Shown here piece after piece: positions 1-5,769 of a stretch of 9,783 nucleotides of DNA. Where the stretch lies: NCBI GenBank assembly GCA_023415605.1, contig JAEZKB010000312.1:1-9783 (forward strand). Direction: 5' to 3'. The position numbers and the translations under genes are program-made. Source of the DNA: Pseudomonadota bacterium (GTDB lineage: Bacteria; Pseudomonadota; Alphaproteobacteria; Rhizobiales; Devosiaceae). Within the stretch, counting starts at the first letter, position 1, and every line of letters starts with the position of its first letter. Below the pieces are notes generated by a model, which was not told the origin of the DNA, ran no database searches, and saw only the letters and a program-made list of their open reading frames with translations.

Positions 1-43
1 CGGCGTTGGTCAGCGTCTCGGCCATGGAACTGAGGTGCGTCAT
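1..43 (-). CDS. xseA: Exonuclease VII large subunit, N-terminal fragment (probable)
   Basis: An ATG on the minus strand at 43-41 opens a frame that runs off the left edge of the window; only 14 codons are visible, reading MTHLSSMAETLTNA. The ending 'LTNA' resembles the segment just before the conserved OB-fold start of exonuclease VII large subunits, and xseA divergent from purD is a common order in Hyphomicrobiales. That neighbourhood is the main argument; the visible residues alone cannot prove it. No good Shine-Dalgarno precedes this ATG. A second in-frame ATG at 25-23 is an alternative start. The enzyme, with XseB, degrades single-stranded DNA in the cytoplasm. Confidence 0.42.
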   Translation of the reverse strand, partial: MTHLSSMAETLTNA

Positions 44-61
44 GGAGACGAGTCCGTCAAG

Positions 62-78
62 GTCACCGTTGGGGTGAC
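62..78. repeat. Short inverted repeat in the divergent xseA/purD gap
   Basis: GTCACC at 62-67 and its exact reverse complement GGTGAC at 73-78 are separated by 5 nt. It sits in the 86-nt gap between two divergent genes, where an operator would be expected. Six-base arms are short enough to arise by chance in GC-rich DNA, and no known regulator site is recognised. A weak promoter for purD could overlap it (TTGGGG at 69-74 and CATGCT at 92-97, 17 nt apart), but neither hexamer is close to consensus. Confidence 0.25.
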
Positions 79-129
79 GCCCAGGATCACCCATGCTAGA
101 GGGGAGCGCCTTTCATCGGGGAATTCCAA

Positions 130-1404
130 ATGCGCGTATTGGTGATCGGGTCCGGCGGCCGGGAACATGCCTTGGCCTGGGCGATCTCCAAGTCGCCGCG
201 CGTCGAAAAGCTCTTCGTGGCGCCCGGCAATGGCGGCACCGAACTCATCGCCGAAAACGCCGAAATCGACATCACCAACCACGGCGCCGTGCTGGCCTTC
301 GCCAAGGCCAACCAGATCGATTTCGTGGTGATCGGCCCCGATGCGCCCGCAGTCGCCGGCCTCGCTGACGATGTGCGTGCCGCAGGCATTCTCTGCTTCG
401 GCCCGAGCAAGGCCGCGGCTCAGCTCGAAGGCTCCAAGGCCTTCACCAAGCAGATCTGCGACGAAGCCGGCATTCCTACCGCCGCCTATGCCCGCTTCGA
501 CAATGAGCCAGAGGCGTTGACCTACGTCCACGAGAAGGGCGCACCGATCGTCATCAAGGCCGATGGCCTTGCCGCCGGCAAGGGCGTCACCGTCGCCATG
601 ACCATGCAGGATGCCGCCGATGCCGTCCGTGACTGTTTCTCCGGCGCCTTTGGCGCCTCGGGATCATCGGTGGTGATCGAAGAGTTCCTCACCGGCGAAG
701 AGGCTAGCGTCTTTGCGCTGTGCGACGGCGAGACCATCGTCATGCTGGCGAGCGCCCAGGATCACAAGCGGGTCTGGGACGGCGACCGCGGCCCCAACAC
801 GGGCGGCATGGGCGCCTATTCCCCTGCCCCGGTGATGACCGATGAGATGATGGCGCGCACCCGCAACGAGATCATCGAGCCCACCGTCCGTCGCATGGCC
901 GAGCGCGGCACGCCGTTCACCGGCGTCCTCTTCGCCGGCATCATGGTCACCGACAGCGGTCCGAAACTGATCGAATACAATGTTCGCTTCGGCGACCCCG
1001 AATGCCAGGTGCTGATGATGCGCCTCAAGACCGACATCGTCGATCTGCTCGAAGCCACCGCCAGGGGCAATCTCAAGGGCATTATCCCCGAATGGCGTGA
1101 TGAAGCGGCGCTGACGGTGGTGCTCGCCACCCGCGGCTATCCGGTGAGCGCAGTCAAGGGCAGCGTGATCAAGGGCGCCGAGGGGCAGGACAGCGACGAC
1201 CTGCGCGTCTTCCATGCCGGAACCGCCCGCAACGGGCGGCATTTAGTTGCCAATGGCGGACGCGTCCTCAACATCACGGCCCTGGGCTCCAGCGTGGCTG
1301 AAGCCCAGTCTCGGGCCTATGCAGCGGTTGACCGAGTGGATTGGCCAGAAGGCTTCTGCCGGCGCGACATCGGATGGCGGGCGATCGAACGCGAAAAGGC
1401 CTGA
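130..1404 (+). CDS. purD: Phosphoribosylamine--glycine ligase (GAR synthetase)
   Basis: The 424-residue product catalyses the ATP-dependent joining of glycine to 5-phosphoribosylamine, the second step of de novo purine synthesis, in the cytoplasm. The length is normal for the family. The N-terminal domain opens with GSGGREHA (residues 7-14). The ATP-grasp domain carries KADGLAAGKGV (143-153), the family signature RGPNTGGMGAYSP (about 220-232), and EYNVRFGDPE (282-291), which supplies the metal-binding Glu and Asn. The C-terminal domain is complete and ends in ordinary sequence, so the gene is intact. The ATG at 130 is placed by the canonical 'MRVLVIGSGGREHA' start; a weak GGGGAA ribosome site lies at 118-123. 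It is divergent from the probable xseA start and is followed after 40 nt by a patatin-like gene on the same strand, which may be co-transcribed. No purine-specific operator is recognised upstream. Confidence 0.97.
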   Translation: MRVLVIGSGGREHALAWAISKSPRVEKLFVAPGNGGTELIAENAEIDITNHGAVLAFAKANQIDFVVIGPDAPAVAGLADDVRAAGILCFGPSKAAAQLEGSKAFTKQICDEAGIPTAAYARFDNEPEALTYVHEKGAPIVIKADGLAAGKGVTVAMTMQDAADAVRDCFSGAFGASGSSVVIEEFLTGEEASVFALCDGETIVMLASAQDHKRVWDGDRGPNTGGMGAYSPAPVMTDEMMARTRNEIIEPTVRRMAERGTPFTGVLFAGIMVTDSGPKLIEYNVRFGDPECQVLMMRLKTDIVDLLEATARGNLKGIIPEWRDEAALTVVLATRGYPVSAVKGSVIKGAEGQDSDDLRVFHAGTARNGRHLVANGGRVLNITALGSSVAEAQSRAYAAVDRVDWPEGFCRRDIGWRAIEREKA

Positions 1405-1444
1405 ACCTCTTATAAACCTCGCGGGGGCATCCTACGTCGTTAAC

Positions 1445-2413
1445 GTGAGCGACAACCTCAAACAGACGGATGACACGATCCCTATCCTGAAGCGGGGACA
1501 GGAAATCGTCGATCGTTTGCGTGGTGATCAGCCGCAAAAGATAACATCGTCCAGCCTGCCGCGTATCGGCGTGGCGCTGGGCGGCGGATCGGCCCGCGGA
1601 CTCACCCATATTCCCTACATTGAGGCGATGGACGAGATCGGGCTCAAGCCCTCGATCATTGCCGGCACGTCGATTGGCGCGCTGATCGGCTCAGGCTGGG
1701 CCAACGGCATGAGCGGGGCCGAGCTCCGCGAGCACTCGTTTTCTGTGCTGGGCACCATGCGCATCATCGCCGGGCGCCTGTGGGGCGCACAGATCCGCAA
1801 TCTGGGGGGGCTGATCGCCAACGGCCTCAACATGCAACTCGATGCCGAGCGTGTGGTCGAGGCCTTCCTGCCCGATCCGTTCCCGACCGAATTCAAGGAC
1901 CTCAGCGTCCCCTTTTACGTGGTGGCGACGGACTTCCAGAGCTGGCACCAGGTGGTATTCACCGATGGCGCGCTGCGCCAGGCCATTGCAGGATCGATTG
2001 CCATTCCCGGCCTCTTCAGGCCGGTGGGGCATGCGAACCATCTGCTGGTCGATGGCGGCGTGGTGAACCCGCTGCCGCTCGACCAGGCTTCGGACTGCGA
2101 TATCCTCGTGGGCATCGACGTCAATGGCGACCCTTCGGAAGTCATCAAGCGCACCAGCCACAATGCCGCGGATGTGTGGTTCGGCTCGGCTCAGATTATG
2201 ATGCATTCACTGACGGCGCATATGATGGCGGCCTACCCGCCTGACATCTACGTCCGCCCGCACGTAATGCCCTTCGGCGCGCTGGAGTTCTGGCGTGTGC
2301 GCGAAATCATTGCCCATGTCGAAAAAGACAAGGACAACTTCAAGCGCCACCTCGAGCGCAAGGTCGAGGCCTTCATCACCAATACGGAACTGACGATCCG
2401 GGCGGAGGACTAG
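1445..2413 (+). CDS. Patatin-like phospholipase (RssA-type)
   Basis: The 322-residue product is a predicted cytoplasmic serine lipid acyl hydrolase of the patatin family; the true substrate is unknown. All hallmark motifs are present: the Gly-rich oxyanion loop GGGSARG (46-52), the nucleophile elbow GTSIG (74-78, Ser76), and the catalytic Asp in VDGGVVNP (D203). No signal peptide or membrane segment is seen. The start is uncertain. The frame stays open back to 1247 inside purD, but the only in-frame ATGs lie within purD. The GTG at 1445 is the first plausible start after the purD stop and gives a normal family length. It has no good Shine-Dalgarno at proper spacing; the nearest G-rich tract is at 1423-1427. 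A TATAAA sequence at 1411-1416 could be a -10 box for a separate promoter, but no matching -35 is seen. The gene is convergent with tadA, 4 nt between stops. Confidence 0.88.
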   Translation: MSDNLKQTDDTIPILKRGQEIVDRLRGDQPQKITSSSLPRIGVALGGGSARGLTHIPYIEAMDEIGLKPSIIAGTSIGALIGSGWANGMSGAELREHSFSVLGTMRIIAGRLWGAQIRNLGGLIANGLNMQLDAERVVEAFLPDPFPTEFKDLSVPFYVVATDFQSWHQVVFTDGALRQAIAGSIAIPGLFRPVGHANHLLVDGGVVNPLPLDQASDCDILVGIDVNGDPSEVIKRTSHNAADVWFGSAQIMMHSLTAHMMAAYPPDIYVRPHVMPFGALEFWRVREIIAHVEKDKDNFKRHLERKVEAFITNTELTIRAED

Positions 2414-2417
2414 GGGC

Positions 2418-2873
2418 TCAGCCTCGTTTCGCAGCGAAGAAATCCTTGAGCATCGCGGCTGCCTGCCGCTCGCCGATGCCGCCGATCACCTCCGGCGCGT
2501 GATGACAGGTCGGCTGCTCGAACAGTCGCACGCCATTTTCTACCGCTCCGGCCTTTTGGTCCTCGGCCCCGAAATAGAGACGACGCAGGCGGGCATGCGC
2601 TATGGCGCCCGCGCACATGGCGCAGGGTTCGAGGGTCACGTAAAGGTCGCAGCCGTCGAGCCGACCGCTGCCGCGGGCCGCGAGCGCCGTGCGGATCGCC
2701 AGCATTTCAGCATGAGCGGTCGGGTCGCCCAACGCCTTCATCTGGTTGCGCTCTGCGGCCAGGATAGTGCCGTTCTCGACGATCACAGCACCCACAGGCG
2801 CCTCACCGGCCTCGGCCGCCTCGGCGGCGAGCTTCAGGGCCAACGTCATCGGCGATGTCGGGGAGGGATGCAT
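2418..2873 (-). CDS. tadA: tRNA-specific adenosine-34 deaminase
   Basis: The 151-residue product converts wobble adenosine 34 to inosine in tRNA-Arg(ACG), which is needed to read CGN codons and is normally essential. It belongs to the cytidine/deoxycytidylate deaminase fold. The catalytic motifs are HAE (H54, E56 as proton shuttle) and PCAMC (P83, C84, C87); H54, C84 and C87 should bind the zinc. The core from MTLALKLAAEAAEAGEAPVG through the C-terminal MLKDFFAAKRG is typical and intact. Two starts are possible: ATG at 2873-2871, which gives eight extra residues (MHPSPTSP), or the ATG at 2849-2847. Neither has a strong ribosome site; CCGGAA just before the first one is weak. The gene is divergent from mutL (58-nt gap) and converges on the patatin gene with 4 nt between stop codons and no visible terminator. 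A guanine or cytosine deaminase is less likely given the helical N-terminus and the length. Confidence 0.95.
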   Translation of the reverse strand: MHPSPTSPMTLALKLAAEAAEAGEAPVGAVIVENGTILAAERNQMKALGDPTAHAEMLAIRTALAARGSGRLDGCDLYVTLEPCAMCAGAIAHARLRRLYFGAEDQKAGAVENGVRLFEQPTCHHAPEVIGGIGERQAAAMLKDFFAAKRG

Positions 2874-2918
2874 TTCCGGGTGGTAGCAGGTTTTGCGGCC
2901 GGGCTAAACTCTGCCTCC

Positions 2919-2925
2919 AGGAGAA
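2919..2925 (+). promoter_or_regulatory. Ribosome binding site fixing the mutL GTG start
   Basis: AGGAGAA at 2919-2925 lies 6 nt before the GTG at 2932. It is one of the best Shine-Dalgarno matches in the window, and together with the conserved 'PIRQLPEDLINRIAAGEV' N-terminus it settles the non-ATG start. Confidence 0.8.
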
Positions 2926-2931
2926 TCGCCC

Positions 2932-4713
2932 GTGCCCATCCGCCAGCTGCCAGAGGATCTGATCAACCGCATCGCCGCGGGCGAGGTGGTCGAGCGGCCG
3001 GCCAGCGTGGTCAAGGAACTGGTCGAGAACGCCATCGATGCCGGCGCCAGCCGGATCGTCGTTAGCACCGCCGGCGGAGGCAAGAGCCTCATCCGCATCG
3101 AGGATGACGGCATCGGCATGGACCGGGCCGATCTCGAACTCTCGGTCGAGCGTCACGCCACCAGCAAGCTCGGTGCCGACGATCTCGACGATATCCGCAC
3201 CCTCGGCTTCCGTGGCGAGGCGCTGGCCTCGATCGGGTCCGTCTCCGACCTTGTCATATCGTCGCGACCGGAGGGGGCGCCCTCGGGGCTGCGCCTTGAG
3301 GTCAATCGCAACGTCAAGCGGCCCGTGGTGCCCCAGGCGATGAATCGCGGCACCATCGTCGAAGTCCGCAACCTCTTCGCGGCGGTGCCGGCGCGATTGA
3401 AGTTCCTCAAGTCCGACCGGGCCGAGGCCGGGGCGATCACCGATGTGGTCAGGCGCCTCGCCATGGCCAATCCCGAGGTACATTTCGTCCTCGATGGCGC
3501 CGACCGCAGTCCGGTGAACTGGCCCGGGCAGAGCGGTGAAGGCGCCCTGGCGGCGCGCCTTGCTCAGGTGATGGGGGAGGATTTCACCGGCAATTCCACT
3601 GTTCTGGCGCACACCCGTCACGGCGTGGTCGTGGCAGGGCTCGCGGGCCTGCCGACCTATTCGCGCGCCAACTCGCTGAGCCAGTTCTATTTCGTCAACG
3701 GCCGTTCGGTGCGCGACAAGGTGCTGCTCGGCGCAGTGCGGGCGGCCTACGCCGACTTCATCTTCCGCGACCGCTTTCCCGCCATCGCGCTGTTCATCGC
3801 CGTCGATCCCGCCGACGTGGACGTCAATGTGCATCCGGCCAAGGCGGAGCTCAGGTTCCGCGATGCCGGGGCGGTGCGAAGTGCGGTGATCAACGGCATT
3901 GGCCAGGCGCTGGAAGTAGCAGGCTATCGCGCCTCCTCCACCGTGGCTGAGGACGTGCTCGAGGCGTTCCGCGTTCCGGAAATGGCAGAAGCGGTTAGCC
4001 CCGCGCCGGCGCAATGGGGCACTGTCGCGCCTGCCCCGCGCTATGACCCTCCACCGCGTCCCGTCGGCTTTGCCGGTTTCGCCGAACCCAGCGCGCGGTA
4101 CGAGCCGACGCCCGAGGTGGTTCCAGCGGAGTATCCGCTGGGAACGGCACGGGCGCAGATGTTCGAGAACTTCATCGTGGCGCAGAACGGCGAGTCGCTC
4201 CTGCTTGTCGACCAGCACGCAGCGCATGAGCGGCTGGTCTATGAACGGTTCAAAGCCCAACTCGCGGCCGGCCCCGTGCCGAGCCAGGCGCAGCTGATCC
4301 CGGTGGTGATCGAACTGCCGGAGGAGGATTGCGCTCGCCTTGAAGAGGCCGCGCCGACGCTCGAACGGCTGGGTCTCTATCTAGATCGCTTTGGCCCGCG
4401 CGCCATCGCCGTGCGCGAAACGCCAGGTCTGCTGGGCCAGGCCGATGTTGAGGGCCTGGTACGGGACATCGCTGACGGGCTCGCCGAGTGGGACTCCGCC
4501 ACCGCCCTGGGCGACAGCCTCGATGCCATCATCGCCCGCATGGCCTGCCACGGCTCGGTCCGCTCGGGCCGGGTGCTGCGGGTGGACGAGATGAACGCCC
4601 TCCTCCGGGAGATGGAACGCACGCCGCATTCGGGCCAGTGCATTCACGGCCGTCCCACCTATGTCGAACTCAAGAAGAGCGACATCGAGCGTCTGTTCGG
4701 CCGCACCCGCTAG
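2932..4713 (+). CDS. mutL: DNA mismatch repair protein MutL (endonuclease-motif type)
   Basis: The 593-residue product couples mismatch recognition by MutS to strand removal. The N-terminal GHKL ATPase shows ENAIDAGA (E32, N33, D36), DDGIGM (58-63), TSKL (77-80) and GFRGEAL (92-98). The transducer domain with 'VNGRSVRDK' and 'VDVNVHPAKAELRF' follows. A Pro/Ala-rich linker covers about residues 345-400. The C-terminal dimerisation domain carries DQHAAHERLVYE (427-438), which fits the metal-binding DQHAxxExxxxE nuclease motif, ACHG (538-541), and CIHGRP (570-575), close to C(P/N)HGRP. This implies a latent nicking endonuclease, as in most bacteria lacking MutH, and unlike the E. coli protein. 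The start codon is GTG with a strong Shine-Dalgarno. The gene is complete and in the normal size range; it is divergent from tadA and followed after 114 nt by a small secreted-protein gene. Confidence 0.97.
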   Translation: MPIRQLPEDLINRIAAGEVVERPASVVKELVENAIDAGASRIVVSTAGGGKSLIRIEDDGIGMDRADLELSVERHATSKLGADDLDDIRTLGFRGEALASIGSVSDLVISSRPEGAPSGLRLEVNRNVKRPVVPQAMNRGTIVEVRNLFAAVPARLKFLKSDRAEAGAITDVVRRLAMANPEVHFVLDGADRSPVNWPGQSGEGALAARLAQVMGEDFTGNSTVLAHTRHGVVVAGLAGLPTYSRANSLSQFYFVNGRSVRDKVLLGAVRAAYADFIFRDRFPAIALFIAVDPADVDVNVHPAKAELRFRDAGAVRSAVINGIGQALEVAGYRASSTVAEDVLEAFRVPEMAEAVSPAPAQWGTVAPAPRYDPPPRPVGFAGFAEPSARYEPTPEVVPAEYPLGTARAQMFENFIVAQNGESLLLVDQHAAHERLVYERFKAQLAAGPVPSQAQLIPVVIELPEEDCARLEEAAPTLERLGLYLDRFGPRAIAVRETPGLLGQADVEGLVRDIADGLAEWDSATALGDSLDAIIARMACHGSVRSGRVLRVDEMNALLREMERTPHSGQCIHGRPTYVELKKSDIERLFGRTR

Positions 4714-4716
4714 GCC

Positions 4717-4736
4717 GGCTGCGACGAAAGTCGGCC
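4717..4736 (+). terminator. Hairpin just after mutL, possible weak terminator
   Basis: Four nucleotides after the mutL stop, CGAC (4722-4725) and GTCG (4730-4733) enclose a GAAA tetraloop. The stem continues as GGC (4717-4719) with GCC (4734-4736), leaving TG (4720-4721) as a bulge. A GNRA loop makes the RNA hairpin stable, but no T tract follows, so it is not a classical intrinsic terminator. It could protect the mRNA 3' end or be chance. The next gene starts about 90 nt further on the same strand. Confidence 0.3.
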
Positions 4737-4827
4737 CGCACGTTCACCGTACCCGCAAGATCAGCATGGCGCCCGCGGGCTTTGCCGCGTACGGTTCTTA
4801 TTGGCCGGGCGCGGCGAAGGGGACCGA

Positions 4828-5214
4828 ATGAAACTGGGGATGACTTTGGTGATGCTCGCGGCAACGGCCGGATGGGCCGGTGCGGCTCACGCGGCGTGCG
4901 AGAACATCGACCGCACCTGGATCGCCGACAGCTTCCAGATTCCCGCCGAGGACCTGCTGACCCTCAGCGATGTCGGCCTGGGCGCCTACCTCCTCGGCTA
5001 CACGCAGGGCTTCCTGATCTCGGTGCGCACCGGTTCGGACAAGGGCTGTGTCGATACGCTGTCGCAGTGCACCTCCGGCTATCGCATGGCCGACCTGGTC
5101 GACCGGCTGCGTCGCTACGTGGCCGACAATCCAGACCAGCGGCTGCAGCTCGCCAGTCAGGTGACGTTCGACGCCATCTTCGGTCCCTGCCTCAGCAACG
5201 AGGCCGAGTCCTAG
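4828..5214 (+). CDS. Small secreted four-cysteine protein, possibly Rap1a/Tai-like
   Basis: The 128-residue product is not firmly recognised. It begins with a clear Sec signal peptide (MKLGMTLVMLAATAGWAGAAHA) with predicted cleavage after AHA at residue 22, so it should be periplasmic. The mature part has four cysteines (24, 74, 81, 121), suited to two disulfides. Its layout (YLLGYTQGF, a central Cys pair, a helix ending in RYVADNPDQR, a final GPC) loosely resembles the Rap1a/Tai immunity-protein family; this is a pattern match by eye. The residues before C24 (HAA) do not form a proper lipobox. The ATG at 4828 is chosen because AAGGGGA at 4817-4823 is a good ribosome site and the signal peptide begins there; an in-frame TTG at 4801 is less likely. 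No effector or secretion gene is nearby. Its stop codon overlaps that of rsmD on the opposite strand. Confidence 0.8.
   Translation: MKLGMTLVMLAATAGWAGAAHAACENIDRTWIADSFQIPAEDLLTLSDVGLGAYLLGYTQGFLISVRTGSDKGCVDTLSQCTSGYRMADLVDRLRRYVADNPDQRLQLASQVTFDAIFGPCLSNEAES
5211..5214. other. Two convergent genes end on one shared CTAG
   Basis: The plus-strand secreted-protein gene ends with TAG at 5212-5214, and rsmD on the minus strand ends with TAG at 5213-5211. Because CTAG is self-complementary, four bases hold both stops. There is no room for a terminator between the genes, so the transcripts probably overlap at their 3' ends. Confidence 0.9.
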
Positions 5215-5765
5215 ACCGGCCGGATGAAGTGTACCGCCGCGGCGCCATAGTCGCGCCGGTCGTCCAGAACGAAGCCGGCTGGTAGGTCCACCGGCACATC
5301 GACGCTCTCTTCCAGCACCAGCGTGGCGTCCTTGGCCAGCCAGTTGCCGTCGCGCAGCGAGGAAAGTGCCTGCTCCCCGAGACCCTTGCCGTAGGGCGGA
5401 TCGAGGAAAACGAGGTCCATCGGCCCCATCGTGCCGGCCGGACCGAGCGCGGTGGCGTCGCGGCGCAGCAGCTTGGCCACCCCGCCGGCCCCGAAGGCCT
5501 CGATATGGTCGCGGATGAGCCCGCGGGCTTCGGCGCCGGTATCGACGAAGACGACGCTCATCGCGCCACGCGACAGCGCCTCCAGCCCCAGCGCGCCGGT
5601 GCCGGCGAAGAGGTCGAGCACCTTCAACCCATCGAAATTCGGAGACAGGCGGCTGGCGAGGATGTTGAACACCGACTCGCGGGCGCGGTCGGAGGTCGGA
5701 CGAATGCTGTCGTCCGAGGGCGACAGCAGCGTCTTGCCGCGGAATTTGCCGGCGATGATGCGCAT
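5211..5765 (-). CDS. rsmD: 16S rRNA (guanine(966)-N2)-methyltransferase RsmD
   Basis: The 184-residue product transfers a methyl group from S-adenosylmethionine to N2 of G966 in 16S rRNA, acting on the assembled small subunit. It is a class I Rossmann methyltransferase. The N-terminus 'MRIIAGKFRGKTL' and RPTSDRARESVFN (22-34) are family signatures; the SAM-binding motif is DLFAGTGALGLEALSRGA (51-68); the catalytic motif is DPPY (122-125). The length is normal for RsmD. It is the last gene of a minus-strand pair: its ATG lies 4 nt after the TAA of the pseudouridine synthase gene and has no clear ribosome site of its own, so translation probably depends on coupling with that gene. The rRNA-modification theme of both genes supports one operon. 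The TAG stop (5213-5211) lies on the same CTAG as the stop of the convergent secreted-protein gene. Confidence 0.95.
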   Translation of the reverse strand: MRIIAGKFRGKTLLSPSDDSIRPTSDRARESVFNILASRLSPNFDGLKVLDLFAGTGALGLEALSRGAMSVVFVDTGAEARGLIRDHIEAFGAGGVAKLLRRDATALGPAGTMGPMDLVFLDPPYGKGLGEQALSSLRDGNWLAKDATLVLEESVDVPVDLPAGFVLDDRRDYGAAAVHFIRPV

Positions 5766-5769
5766 CTAG

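Noticed and set aside
2874..2931. Promoters for tadA and mutL in the divergent gap
   Set aside because: TAAACT at 2905-2910 could be a -10 for mutL, but no -35 is visible at suitable spacing; not reported as a feature.
2803..4260. A 485-codon open frame on the minus strand opposite mutL
   Set aside because: It lies wholly opposite conserved mutL and partly across tadA, has His/Arg/Gly-rich composition with no recognisable domain, and is explained by GC-rich third positions leaving the antisense frame open.
4488..5285. A 265-codon plus-strand frame spanning the mutL end and the secreted-protein gene
   Set aside because: It overlaps two better-supported genes in another frame and is Arg/Pro-rich with no domain.
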